NCBI RefSeq assembly: GCF_012034205.1
Contig: NZ_JAATEM010000014.1
Span: 62,001-126,000, forward strand
DNA from: Streptomyces composti
GTDB lineage: Bacteria > Actinomycetota > Actinomycetes > Streptomycetales > Streptomycetaceae
DNA: 64,000 nucleotides
Direction of reading: 5' to 3'
Below the pieces are notes generated by a model. The model had not been told where the DNA came from. It saw only the letters and a list, made by a program, of their open reading frames with translations, and made no database searches. A program made the translations under genes and the position numbers. Shown one piece after another: positions 18,732-27,417 of the stretch (position 1 is the stretch's first letter; every line of letters begins with the position of its first letter).

Positions 18732-19397
18732 ATGTCCGACGCCGCCGTCACCGCCCGGGCCGGGCTCGCCGACGCCCGGCTCTATCTGTGCACCGACGCC
18801 CGCAAGCGCCAGGGCGACCTCGCGGAGTTCGCGGACGCCGTGCTGGCCGCCGGTGTCGACATCGTGCAGCTCAGGGAGAAGGGCATGGAGGCCGCCGAGG
18901 AGCTGGAGCACCTCGCCGTCCTCGCCGAGGCCTGCGCCCGGCACGGCAAGCTGCTCGCGGTCAACGACCGCGCGGACGTCGCCCATGCCGCAGGGGCCGA
19001 CGTCCTCCACCTCGGCCAGGGCGACCTGCCCGTGCCCGCCGCGCGGGCGATCCTCGGCCCGGACGTGCTCATCGGCCGCTCCACCCACGCCGAGGCGGAG
19101 GCGGCCGCGGCCGCCGTCCAGGACGGCGTCGACTACTTCTGCACCGGGCCCTGCTGGCCCACCCCCACCAAGCCCGGCCGGCCCGCGCCCGGCCTCGGCC
19201 TGGTGCGCTACGCCGCCTCCCTGGACACCGACCGCCCCTGGTTCGCCATCGGCGGCATCGATCTCACCAACCTCGACCAGGTGCTGGACGCCGGCGCTCG
19301 CCGGATCGTGGTCGTGCGGGCCGTCACCGAGGCCGACGACCCCGGCGCCGCGGCAGCCGAACTGGCCCGCCGGGTGCGCGAGGCGCAGGACCACTGA
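18732..19397 (+). CDS. thiE: Thiamine-phosphate synthase
   Basis: A 221-residue TIM-barrel enzyme that joins the thiazole and pyrimidine halves into thiamine phosphate. Visible motifs: [58 protein letters not shown] (pyrophosphate loop) and [10 protein letters not shown]. The ATG at 18732 follows GGGGGA. Unlike thiO-thiS-thiG it has no TPP aptamer upstream. It runs toward metF with 122 bases between them. Confidence 0.93.
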   Translation: MSDAAVTARAGLADARLYLCTDARKRQGDLAEFADAVLAAGVDIVQLREKGMEAAEELEHLAVLAEACARHGKLLAVNDRADVAHAAGADVLHLGQGDLPVPAARAILGPDVLIGRSTHAEAEAAAAAVQDGVDYFCTGPCWPTPTKPGRPAPGLGLVRYAASLDTDRPWFAIGGIDLTNLDQVLDAGARRIVVVRAVTEADDPGAAAAELARRVREAQDH

Positions 19398-19431
19398 CCG
19401 GACCGCCGGCTCGGCCGCGTCGTCTCAGGTG

Positions 19432-19448
19432 TGTCCAAGGAGTGGACA
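19432..19448. promoter_or_regulatory. Inverted repeat upstream of metF
   Basis: TGTCCA-AGGAG-TGGACA, perfect 6-bp arms around 5 bases, is centred about 45 bases upstream of the metF -35. A regulator site is inferred; the factor is unknown. Confidence 0.5.
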
Positions 19449-19484
19449 AGAAGTCGGCGATTCAGACAAATCTCCCGCATGTGG

Positions 19485-19519
19485 TTGGGGGACCGCCGAC
19501 CCCTGGTTAACCTGCGAGT
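19485..19519 (+). promoter_or_regulatory. metF promoter, leaderless
   Basis: TTGGGG (19485-19490), 17-base spacer, TAACCT (19508-19513), then six bases to the ATG at 19520. There is no room for a ribosome-binding site, so a leaderless transcript is expected. Confidence 0.72.
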
Positions 19520-20443
19520 ATGGCCCTCGGCACCGCATCCGTCCGGACGGATCACGCGCGAACCGTGCGCGAGATGCTCGCGACGGGAAAGACGACGTAC
19601 TCGTTCGAGTTCTACGCGCCCAAGACGCCGAAGGGCGAGCGCAATCTGTGGAACGCGCTGCGCCGGGTCGAGGCCGTGGCCCCCGACTTCGTCTCCGTGA
19701 CCTACGGCGCGGGCGGCTCCACCAGGGCCGGCACGGTCAAGGCGACCGAGCGGATCGCCTCGGACACCACCCTGACGCCGATCGCCCACCTCACTGCGGT
19801 CGACCACTCCGTCGCCGACCTGCGCAACATCATCGGGCAGTACGCCGACGCCGGGATCCGCAACATGCTCGCGCTGCGCGGCGACCCGCCCGGCGACCCC
19901 ATGGGGGAGTGGGTCCCGCACCCGCAGGGCCTCACCTACGCCGCCGAGCTGGTGGAGCTGATCAAGTCCTCCGGTGACTTCTGCGTGGGTGTCGCCGCGT
20001 TCCCCGCGATGCACCCGCGGTCCACGGACTGGGACACCGATGTCCGGCACTTCGTCGACAAGTGCCGGGCCGGGGCCGACTACGCGATCACCCAGATGTT
20101 CTTCCACCCGGAGGACTACCTGCGGCTGCGCGACCGGGTTGCCGTGGCCGGCTGTGACACCCCTATCATTCCCGAGGTCATGCCGATCGCGAGCGTGAAG
20201 ACGCTGGAGCGGATCCCGTACCTCACCAACGCGTCGTTCCCCGAGGACCTGAAAGAGCGGATCCTCACAGCGAAGGACGATCCGGCCGCTGTACGCTCGA
20301 TCGGGATCGAGTTCGCCACAGAGTTCTGCGCCCGGCTGCTGGCCGAAGGAGTGCCCGGTCTGCACTTCATCACGCTGAACAACTCCACGGCGACGCTGGA
20401 AATCTACGAGAATCTGGGTCTGCACCACCCGCCGCAGGCCTAG
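19520..20443 (+). CDS. metF: 5,10-methylenetetrahydrofolate reductase
   Basis: A 307-residue FAD/NADH enzyme that makes 5-methyltetrahydrofolate for methionine synthesis. Family motifs are [71 protein letters not shown] and [10 protein letters not shown]. The start is fixed by the promoter, whose -10 ends six bases upstream. An inverted repeat further up may be an operator. Confidence 0.95.
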   Translation: MALGTASVRTDHARTVREMLATGKTTYSFEFYAPKTPKGERNLWNALRRVEAVAPDFVSVTYGAGGSTRAGTVKATERIASDTTLTPIAHLTAVDHSVADLRNIIGQYADAGIRNMLALRGDPPGDPMGEWVPHPQGLTYAAELVELIKSSGDFCVGVAAFPAMHPRSTDWDTDVRHFVDKCRAGADYAITQMFFHPEDYLRLRDRVAVAGCDTPIIPEVMPIASVKTLERIPYLTNASFPEDLKERILTAKDDPAAVRSIGIEFATEFCARLLAEGVPGLHFITLNNSTATLEIYENLGLHHPPQA

Positions 20444-20499
20444 ACCGGTCGCACCGGCATACGACACACTGCGTAGCGGCCACTGGGAGAGGGGCGTAC

Positions 20500-21423
20500 A
20501 TGGGCTGGACGGTCCTCTATATCGCGTTCGGCATCGTCGCGCTGTGGCTGCTCGGCGAGGTGCTGCTGCAGTACAAGGCGCGTCTGCGCTGGCGGCTGCT
20601 GGCCTTCGTCGGCTTCCTCGGAGTCGTGGCCGGTGTGCTCACCGCGTCCGTCGTCGTCATCGGACTCGGCGCCGCCGCCTTCGCGGTCGGCCAGACCTAT
20701 GTCACGCTGTCGTTCCGCCGCGGCTTCGCCGCCGGCTGGGCGGTGAACGCGCCGGTGCTCGGCGGCCGCCGGGACCACGAGCACGAGGAGCCCGTGCTGG
20801 AGGTCTCCGATCTCGAGGCGTCCGCGGGCGACGCGTACGAGGAGGACTCCGGACGCGGCCGCGACCGGTCCGCCTATGACGCGGTCGACGACTACGACCG
20901 CGACGACGTCTTCACCCCGGGCCGCCCCGACCGGCAGACGGCCGCCGAGACCACCGCGGTCTACGCCCCCCAGCCGATGCCCGACGACACCGGCTCGTAC
21001 GGCATCTACGACACCGGGTACGGCACCCAGACCCAGGACCAGTACGCCGCCGCCACGCAGAGCGCGGACCAGGGCTACGGCTCCTACGACTACTCCGGCT
21101 ACGGCCAGCAGGCCTACGACACCGGCCAGCAGCAGTACGCCGCCTACTCCGACCCGTACATCGGCACCGGCACCTACGGCGGCGCCGGGTACGACACCGG
21201 CTACACCGACCCGAACCAGTACGGCCAGCAGGCGGCCTACGGCCAGGACCAGTACGGCACCTACGGCGGCGACACCCAGGGCGGCGGCCTGTGGGTCCCG
21301 CAGCAGCGGACCACCGACGACCCGTACGGCGGCGAGCTGCCGCCCGAGCAGCAGGCCTACCCCTATCAGGGCGGCGGCCAGCAGCCCCCGGCGGGCGGCT
21401 ACGACGAGCAGTACCGCTTCTGA
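20500..21423 (+). CDS. Membrane protein with Tyr/Gln/Gly-rich tail
   Basis: A 307-residue protein I cannot assign to a function. Residues 3-22 and 33-68 form two or three membrane segments (the second block WRLLAFVGFLGVVAGVLTASVVVIGLGAAAFAVG is long enough for one long or two short helices). Residues 95-135 are acidic. From about 140 to the end the chain is low-complexity, rich in Tyr, Gln, Gly, Asp and Thr with many GYG, YGQQ and YDTG units. The tail is predicted to be disordered and faces the cytosol if the short loops follow the positive-inside rule. GAGAGGGG precedes the ATG. It is 56 bases after metF on the same strand but shows no metabolic link. Confidence 0.75.
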   Translation: MGWTVLYIAFGIVALWLLGEVLLQYKARLRWRLLAFVGFLGVVAGVLTASVVVIGLGAAAFAVGQTYVTLSFRRGFAAGWAVNAPVLGGRRDHEHEEPVLEVSDLEASAGDAYEEDSGRGRDRSAYDAVDDYDRDDVFTPGRPDRQTAAETTAVYAPQPMPDDTGSYGIYDTGYGTQTQDQYAAATQSADQGYGSYDYSGYGQQAYDTGQQQYAAYSDPYIGTGTYGGAGYDTGYTDPNQYGQQAAYGQDQYGTYGGDTQGGGLWVPQQRTTDDPYGGELPPEQQAYPYQGGGQQPPAGGYDEQYRF

Positions 21424-21487
21424 CCGGCCTCCGGGCGGCCGGCCCCGGTCTCACTGTCTGATCCGGTCACGGGCGCCGGCCCCGGTC

Positions 21488-22978
21488 TCACTGCGAGCCG
21501 CGGAAGTCGGGACCCTCCACGATCAGCCCGGCGACCAGCGCCCCCGACATCCCGGCATGCGCCAGTCCGCCGCCGGGGTGGGACCAGCCGCCCACCGTGA
21601 ACAGGCCAGGAGTACGGGTGCTGTTGGCGGGATGCAGCCGGCGTCCGCCGTCCGCGGCCAGGGCGGGGGGCGGCACCGCGCCGTCCTCGGCGCCCGTCTC
21701 CTCGGCGATGTCGGCCGGGGTGTGCACCTGGTGCCACAGCAGCCGCTCGCGCAGATCCGGAATGGCGCGTCCTGCGACGGTGATCAGCTCCTCGGCCAAG
21801 GCGGCCGGGTCCCCGCCCCGGGCCGGGACCGCCGCCGTCAGCGTCACCGACTCGTGCCCCGCGTCCGGCACCAGCGCCGGATCACCGGGCCGCAGCACCG
21901 TCACCGTGGGCGCGGCGGACCGCCCCGTGCCGCCCGACAGCGCCTCCAGTGCGGCGTCCCGGTCCGCGGAGTGCACCACCGTGCGGTGGGCGGCGCCGTC
22001 CGGGCGTGCCCCGCGCAGCGCCAGCAGCACCGTCAGCCGGCTCGCCCCCGGCCGCTGCGCCGGAACCTCGCCGTCGCCGCGCACCGGCGTCCCCCGGTTC
22101 AGCCGGTCGAGCACCGCCGGGGAGACCCCGGCCACCACGAAGTCCGCCTCGGCGACCGTCCCGTCGGCCAGCTCCACACCGGCGGCCCGGCCGTCCTTCT
22201 CCACCAGCGCCGTGACCTCGGCACCGAAGACGAACTCCACCTTCCGGGCCAGGCACCGCTCGTACACCGCCCGCGCCAGCTCCCGCATGCCGCCCCGCAC
22301 GTACCAGGTGCCGAAGGCGTGCTCCATGTACGCCAGGATCGCCGCGTTCGCCGGGGCGGTGCGGGGATCCAGACCGAAGGCGAGGGCGTGGCTCTCGAGC
22401 AGCGCGATCAGCCGGGGTTCGCGCAGCTCCCAGGCGCCGACCTCGGCGAGGGTGCCCGCCACCCGGGTGCGCAGCAGCCTGCGGTGCGGCACCGCCGGGT
22501 AGGGCTCGCGCTCGGCCAGCACCTGCCAGTTGGGCCACAGCGGCTCCTCGAGCAGCGGCCTGCGCATCCGGTTCCATGCCTCGCGGGCCCGGACCAGCAG
22601 GTCGCCCCAGCGCCGGCCGGCCCCGGCGCCGAGCGCCTCGTCCAGGGCCAGGACCACGCCCGCCCGGGAGGCGTTGGGCAGTGACACCCGGGTGCCGTCC
22701 GCGAAGACATGGTGCGAGGACGGGTCGACCTGGACCAGCTCGACGCACTCCTCCAGCGGCTCCCGGCCGGTCTTCAGGAACAGATCGCGGTACACGGCGG
22801 GCAGGGTGAACAGACCGGGGCCGGTGTCGAAACCGAACCCGTCCCGCTCCAGCCGGCGCACCGCACCGCCGTAGGTCCCGGTCCGCTCGTACACCACCAC
22901 CCGGTGGCCCGCCACGGCCAGCCGGGCGGCGGCCGCCATCGCGCCCATCCCGGCGCCGATCACCGCAATACGTGCCAT
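21488..22978 (-). CDS. Phytoene desaturase-like FAD oxidoreductase
   Basis: A 496-residue NAD(P)/FAD-dependent oxidoreductase of the CrtI/phytoene dehydrogenase superfamily. The FAD fold IAVIGAGMGAMAAAARLAVAGHRVVVYE is at the N-terminus, followed by GGAVRRLERDGFGFDTGP, and FTVGGWSHPGGGLAHAGMSG closes the C-terminus. No phytoene synthase or other carotenoid gene is near, so a carotenoid role is not supported; related stand-alone enzymes exist in many actinobacteria with unknown substrates. The ATG at 22978 starts right at the FAD-binding strand. Confidence 0.85.
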   Translation of the reverse strand: MARIAVIGAGMGAMAAAARLAVAGHRVVVYERTGTYGGAVRRLERDGFGFDTGPGLFTLPAVYRDLFLKTGREPLEECVELVQVDPSSHHVFADGTRVSLPNASRAGVVLALDEALGAGAGRRWGDLLVRAREAWNRMRRPLLEEPLWPNWQVLAEREPYPAVPHRRLLRTRVAGTLAEVGAWELREPRLIALLESHALAFGLDPRTAPANAAILAYMEHAFGTWYVRGGMRELARAVYERCLARKVEFVFGAEVTALVEKDGRAAGVELADGTVAEADFVVAGVSPAVLDRLNRGTPVRGDGEVPAQRPGASRLTVLLALRGARPDGAAHRTVVHSADRDAALEALSGGTGRSAAPTVTVLRPGDPALVPDAGHESVTLTAAVPARGGDPAALAEELITVAGRAIPDLRERLLWHQVHTPADIAEETGAEDGAVPPPALAADGGRRLHPANSTRTPGLFTVGGWSHPGGGLAHAGMSGALVAGLIVEGPDFRGSQ

Positions 22979-23098
22979 GTCAGCGACTGTATCCGCCGCC
23001 CTCCGGCGCCCCGGAGGCGAGTACCCGCGCCCATGCGCCGGTGACCAGGCGGCGCCGGCGCGCCGTGGGCCCGGGCACACAGCCGTGAGTATCCGTAC

Positions 23099-23221
23099 CT
23101 AGGTGCCGAGATGAGTACCCGGGCGGATGGGCCGCGACCTGCGGGACGACACAGTGGAGACCACGGAGAGAGGCACCGGGACGGCACCGGCGACACGGGG
23201 CGCCGGAACGGCCCGGGCCAT
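23099..23221 (-). CDS. Candidate 40-residue basic peptide
   Basis: The only plausible gene in the 481-base gap between the CrtI-like gene and tetR. ATG at 23221 has AAGGAG six bases upstream and the third codon positions are mostly G or C. The product is small, basic and Pro/Val/Ser/Arg-rich (starts MARAVPAPRVAG, ends in RPIRPGTHLGT). No domain or membrane segment is clear. It could equally be chance in GC-rich DNA. The remaining gap (22979-23098, 23222-23459) shows nothing convincing. Confidence 0.35.
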   Translation of the reverse strand: MARAVPAPRVAGAVPVPLSVVSTVSSRRSRPIRPGTHLGT

Positions 23222-23459
23222 GATCCGCTCCTTCCGCCGGCCGCAGTCGGCGGGAGCGAGACGGGGGAACCGGGGGGACGACCGAACGGGGCAGCCCCGC
23301 GGGGGAACGTACGGGGTGCAGGCGCCGGTCCGGCGGTGGCCCGCGGGGGACGCGGCCACACCGGGCCGGCGTCATCGTTCCCCGTCCGTCCGGACTCTCG
23401 TGCACCGCCCGCCCGCCGCTCCGGCGCGCCGCCCCCGAGGCGTGGGCGCACCGCCCGCC

Positions 23460-24089
23460 TCAGCGGCGGCCGCTCACCCGGCCCTGGAGCAGCCGGGACA
23501 GGGCCGCATGCACATCGTCCAGGGACCGCTCCGGCTGGAAGGACTTCCAGTCCAGCGCCGCCACCAGCACCATCCCCACCAGCGCGGCCGCGGTCAGCGG
23601 AACGTCGATCTCCTCGCTGAACTCGCCGTTCTCCACGCCCTCGCGCAGCACCTCCTCGACCACCGCCACGGCCTGCTGCCGCACCACCATCAGCGTGGAC
23701 TGCCAGGCCCGGTTGGTGCGCCACAGCTCCGCCACGTACAGCTGGGTGAAGGCCGGGTAGCGGTCGATGAAGACAAGGCCCGCGCGGATCATCGCGTCCA
23801 GGGCGTCCACCCTGCTGCCGCCCCGCGCCGCCGTCTGCTCCGCCGCCTCCTTCAGGGAGGCGGTCAGCAGGCCCACTCCGTGCCGCAGCAGCTCCTCGAA
23901 GAGGACCGACTTGCTCGCGAAGTTGTAGTAGACCGTGCCCTTGGCCACCCCGGCCCGCTCGGCGATCTCGTCCACCGTGGTGGCGGAGAAGCCCTGCTCG
24001 GCGATGAGGGTGACGGCCGCCTCGTAGAGCTTCTGCCGGGTGGCCTCACGGCGGGCCCTGCCACCCGGGGTGGTGCTGCTGCTTTCCAT
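23460..24089 (-). CDS. TetR-family transcriptional regulator
   Basis: A 209-residue repressor. The N-terminal TetR helix-turn-helix is clear (AAVTLIAEQGFSATTVDEIAERAGVAKGTVYYNFASK); the C-terminal ligand-binding half is variable. It is third in the minus-strand order ABC ATPase, YhgE/Pip protein, regulator, 59 bases after the transporter gene. The palindrome at 27270-27283 in the operon promoter is its likely operator, so it probably controls its own operon in response to a small molecule. Confidence 0.92.
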   Translation of the reverse strand: MESSSTTPGGRARREATRQKLYEAAVTLIAEQGFSATTVDEIAERAGVAKGTVYYNFASKSVLFEELLRHGVGLLTASLKEAAEQTAARGGSRVDALDAMIRAGLVFIDRYPAFTQLYVAELWRTNRAWQSTLMVVRQQAVAVVEEVLREGVENGEFSEEIDVPLTAAALVGMVLVAALDWKSFQPERSLDDVHAALSRLLQGRVSGRR

Positions 24090-24148
24090 GGTCCTGATTC
24101 TCACAGCACGGCCGGACCGCCCGCGGGCGGGCCCGGTGGCCCGCCCGC

Positions 24149-26233
24149 TCACAGGGTCAGCTCCGGGTGCAGCTTGTCCAGCGTCCACACCTGGCGGCGC
24201 CGGGCCGACAGCGCGGTCAGCGCCAGCGCGCCCAGGGTGAACGCCGTCAACACCGCGCACGCCTGCCACACCGGCCCGAGACCGCCGCCGGTGATCAGCC
24301 TGCGCAGCGCCTCCACCACATGGGTCATCGGCAGGAAGGGATGCAGCGCGTTGAAGAAGCCCGGGCTGGTCTGCACCGGGTAGGTGCCGCCGGCCGAGGT
24401 CAGCTGGAGCATCAGCAGCGCGAGCACGAGGATCCGCCCGGCCGCCCCGAAGCGGGCGTTGCACCACTGCACGATCGCCGCGAAGCAGGCCGTCACCAGG
24501 AACAGGAATCCCACCGTCCCGGCGGCCCTGGCCATCTGCAGCCCGATCGCCCAGTGCAGCACCGACATCAGGGCCACCGTCTGCAGCACCCCGATCGCCA
24601 CCACCGGCAGCCAGCCCGCCAGCGCGATCCGCCAGGCCGAGGCGCCCGCGACCAGCGCCCGCCGGTTCATCGGCGCGATCAGCATGTAGGCCACCATCGC
24701 GCCCACCCACAGCGACAGCGGGATGAAGTACGGGGCGAAACCGGTGCCGTAGTTGGGTGCCCTGTGCAGATCCTGCGTCGCCAGCCGCACCGGGTCGGCC
24801 ATCACCTCGGTGCGCCGGTCGCGCTCCTGCTTGTCGTAGTCGGGGATCTGCTCGGCGCCGTCGCGCAGCCCGCCGGCCAGTTTGCCGGAGCCGTCGACGA
24901 GCTTGTAGATGCCGCCGTTCAGATCCTTCGCGCCGGCCCGCAGATCGCCCACGCCCTCGTCCAGGTCGACGGCGCCCTTCTTGGCGGTGCCGAGCCCGGA
25001 GTGCAGCTTCTTCAGACCGGCGGCCACCTTGCCGGCCCCGCTGTTCAGCTTGTTGACCTTGGTGACGGCGTCGTCCAGGTCCTCGGAGAGATGCGGCGCC
25101 CGGTCGGCGAGGGCGTCGGCCTGCTTCTCCAGCGTGCGCAGATGACCGTCCAGCTTCTTCAGGTCCTCGCGGTGACCGGTGACCAGCGCGCTCGCGTCCT
25201 CCGCGGCCGTCGCCGCCGAGGCCGCCGCGTCCTTGGCCTTCTTCAGGTCGGAGCAGGCGGGGTCGGGCAGGGCCGCCTCCTCGCACCGCTGCCGGTACAC
25301 CTCGTCCATCGCACCGGACGCCTCCCGGGCGTCCTTCGCCGCGCCCGGGGCCTTCTTCTGCAGGGAGTCGAGGTCCTCGCGGAGCTTCTTGGAGGCGTCG
25401 GCGACGAACCGGGCCGTCTTCGCGATGGTCTTCTCGTTCTTCTTCAGGAACGGGCCGGCCTTGGCGTCGATCGCGTTCACCTTGTCGGCGAGTGACTGCG
25501 TGCCGTCCGCGACCTTGCGGGAGCCGTCCTTGAGCGAACCGGCGCCCTTGTGCAGGTCCTTCAGGCCCTTGGCGAGCTTGCCGCTGCCCTGCTCCGCGTC
25601 CCCCAGCTTGTCGGCGAGCCGCTTGGAGCCCTTCTCCGCCTTGCCGATGCCGCCGTTGAGCCTGTCCGCCCCGTCGGCCGCCTCCTTGGTCTTGCCGTGG
25701 ATGTCGGAGAACGAGACGAAGATCTTGTCCAGGAAGGAGCGGGAGGTCTTGGCGGACGCTGCCTGGCGCACCTCGGAGAACACCGAGCGGGAGATCTGCC
25801 CGACGATGTAGTTGTTGGCGTCGTTGGTCCGCACCTGGAGCGCGCCGGTCTCCGGGGCGTCGCCCGAACTGGACGCAATACGGCGGCTGAAGTCGCGCGG
25901 CATGGTCAGCGACAGGTAGTAGGTGCCGTCCTCGACACCCCGGCGCGCCTCCTCGGCGCTCACCTCGTGCCAGTCGAAGACCTTGCTGTCGCGCAGGCCC
26001 TCGGCGATGTCGTCGCCCGCGGTGATTCGCTTCCCGTCCGCCGTCGCCCCCGCGTCGTCGTTGACGAGCGCAACGGGGACGCGGTCGAGCCGGCTGTACG
26101 GGTCCCAGAACGACCACAGGTACAGCGCCCCGTAGAGCAGCGGCAGCACCAGCAGTGCGACCAGCGCGGCGCGCGGCAGCTTGCCGCGGCCGAAGCGCCG
26201 GAGCTCAAGAGCGGCCAGTCTCGGCGAGCGCAT
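24149..26233 (-). CDS. YhgE/Pip-family membrane protein
   Basis: A 694-residue protein with the layout of the YhgE/Pip family, related to ABC-2 transporter permeases and to phage infection proteins. One membrane helix near residues 22-43 is followed by a large extracellular part (about 45-465) rich in Ala/Lys/Asp helical repeats of the 'DGxxKLxxGLxxLxxGA' kind, likely coiled coil. Five or so C-terminal helices follow (from FIPLSLWVGAMVAYMLIAP to TAFTLGALALTAL). Two Cys (RCEEAALPDPACSD) could form a disulfide outside. The ATG at 26233 overlaps the ABC gene by 29 bases. Export of lipids or secreted factors is possible; none is shown. Confidence 0.85.
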   Translation of the reverse strand: MRSPRLAALELRRFGRGKLPRAALVALLVLPLLYGALYLWSFWDPYSRLDRVPVALVNDDAGATADGKRITAGDDIAEGLRDSKVFDWHEVSAEEARRGVEDGTYYLSLTMPRDFSRRIASSSGDAPETGALQVRTNDANNYIVGQISRSVFSEVRQAASAKTSRSFLDKIFVSFSDIHGKTKEAADGADRLNGGIGKAEKGSKRLADKLGDAEQGSGKLAKGLKDLHKGAGSLKDGSRKVADGTQSLADKVNAIDAKAGPFLKKNEKTIAKTARFVADASKKLREDLDSLQKKAPGAAKDAREASGAMDEVYRQRCEEAALPDPACSDLKKAKDAAASAATAAEDASALVTGHREDLKKLDGHLRTLEKQADALADRAPHLSEDLDDAVTKVNKLNSGAGKVAAGLKKLHSGLGTAKKGAVDLDEGVGDLRAGAKDLNGGIYKLVDGSGKLAGGLRDGAEQIPDYDKQERDRRTEVMADPVRLATQDLHRAPNYGTGFAPYFIPLSLWVGAMVAYMLIAPMNRRALVAGASAWRIALAGWLPVVAIGVLQTVALMSVLHWAIGLQMARAAGTVGFLFLVTACFAAIVQWCNARFGAAGRILVLALLMLQLTSAGGTYPVQTSPGFFNALHPFLPMTHVVEALRRLITGGGLGPVWQACAVLTAFTLGALALTALSARRRQVWTLDKLHPELTL

Positions 26234-27227
26234 CGGCCGCCTCCTTCTCTGCGTGGTCGCCTTCGTCGGCCGGGCCGGTGGCGGTGGTGTCGGTCCTGGT
26301 GCCGGTTCCGGTGGCGGTTTCGGTGGCGGTTCCGGCGGCGCCGGCGCCGCCGGAACCGCCGTTCGCGCCGGCCTTGTGGCTCGTCCCGCCGTCGCCGTCG
26401 CCGCCGGCACAGGACCCGGCCCCGGCGGAAGACCCGGCCCCGGCGGTGTCGCCGGGCTCGCCGGCCTCGCCGGTGCTGTCGGCCTCGCCGGTCTGGCCGG
26501 TCTGGCCGGTCCTTCCGGTCTTTCCGGTGTCCGTGCGCACCACCACCGCGTCCTCGGGCGGCTCGCTGCACACGGCGACCACCGTGATGCCCCGCTCGGT
26601 GAGCGACCTCAGCTGGTTCCAGATCTCCGCTCGCTCGGCGGCCGACAGCTTCAGGTCCGTGTCGTCCACCCCGAGCAGCCGCGGACGCCCGATCAGGGCC
26701 AGCGCCAGGGACAGCCGCAGCGCCTCCGTCCGCTCCAGGTCCCGGACCGCCGTCCGCGCCCCCTTGGGCAGCGACTCGATGTCGAGCCCGGCGGCGGTGA
26801 GCGCCGCCTCGATGTCCCGCCGCGTCCGGGCCGCCCGCTCCCGGCGCGGGCGCAGCAGCGCGCGCAGCGAGGTGAAGCGGCGCTGCAGCAGCGCCCGTTC
26901 GCGCAGATGCTCGCCGACGGTCAGTGCCGGGTCGAGGTCGGTCACGCCGGTGACGTGCGCCAGCGCGCTGACCCGGCGCAGTGCCGCCATGCGCTTCGGC
27001 AGCTCGTGACCGCCCACCGAGGCGGACCCGGCGGTCGGCTTCATCCGCCCGGTGAGCGCCAGCAGCAGACAGGTGCGGCCGGAGCCGGACGGTCCCGCGA
27101 CGGTGATCAGCGAGCCGGGCTCCGCCTCCACGGTGATGCCGCGGAACACCCAGCCCCGCGGTCCCTTGAGCCCGAAGTCCCGGGCGGAGACGGCGAGTCC
27201 GGGCGGACCGCCCACAACGCCCCCCAT
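26205..27227 (-). CDS. Degenerate ABC-type ATPase subunit with low-complexity tail
   Basis: A 340-residue protein whose first 230 residues follow an ABC nucleotide-binding domain, but key positions are changed. Walker A reads GPSGSGRT, with Arg in place of Lys. The signature region has DLERTEALRLSLALALIG instead of LSGGQ. Walker B is LLGVDDTD. From about residue 232 to the end the chain is Gly/Thr/Ala/Ser-rich with TGxTGQTG-type repeats, encoded by repetitive DNA at about 26270-26530. It is first of three genes with the YhgE/Pip protein, overlapping it by 29 bases. It may bind nucleotide poorly and work as a regulatory or structural partner. Confidence 0.8.
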   Translation of the reverse strand: MGGVVGGPPGLAVSARDFGLKGPRGWVFRGITVEAEPGSLITVAGPSGSGRTCLLLALTGRMKPTAGSASVGGHELPKRMAALRRVSALAHVTGVTDLDPALTVGEHLRERALLQRRFTSLRALLRPRRERAARTRRDIEAALTAAGLDIESLPKGARTAVRDLERTEALRLSLALALIGRPRLLGVDDTDLKLSAAERAEIWNQLRSLTERGITVVAVCSEPPEDAVVVRTDTGKTGRTGQTGQTGEADSTGEAGEPGDTAGAGSSAGAGSCAGGDGDGGTSHKAGANGGSGGAGAAGTATETATGTGTRTDTTATGPADEGDHAEKEAADALAETGRS

Positions 27228-27258
27228 GCGTCCCTCATTTCAGAAGCCCCCGAAGGGG

Positions 27259-27287
27259 ACTGTTTTTGAACTGACTGGTCAGTGCAA
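27259..27287 (-). promoter_or_regulatory. Operon promoter with palindromic operator
   Basis: On the minus strand TTGCAC (27287-27282) and AACAGT (27264-27259) are 17 bases apart. The perfect inverted repeat ACTGAC-TG-GTCAGT (27270-27283) fills most of the spacer, a classic placement for a TetR-family repressor. It is 32 bases or more upstream of the ABC ATPase ATG. Confidence 0.7.
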
Positions 27288-27417
27288 AAGCTAACCCGAA
27301 CGGTCGATCGAGGCAAAACCCCTGGTCAGAACGGATTGTCAGTGCCATACCGCACGATGAGGGCATACGGCACCCCCTCACCGGGCGTGCCGTCACGAAG
27401 ACGACAGGAGGTTCGTC

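Noticed and set aside
20990..21300. Repeat array in the Tyr/Gln-rich gene
   Set aside because: The repeats reflect codon use for a low-complexity protein; there is no exact unit length.
21488..22978. Carotenoid cluster
   Set aside because: A CrtI-like protein alone, without phytoene synthase, GGPP synthase or cyclase genes nearby, does not support it.
26270..26530. CRISPR-like or satellite array
   Set aside because: Units are short, unequal and inside a coding frame; no regular spacers.
27249..27265. Plus-strand terminator AGCCCCCGAAGGGGACT followed by TTTTT
   Set aside because: No plus-strand gene ends before it, and the T run lies in the minus-strand promoter, so chance or a 5' leader hairpin is more likely.
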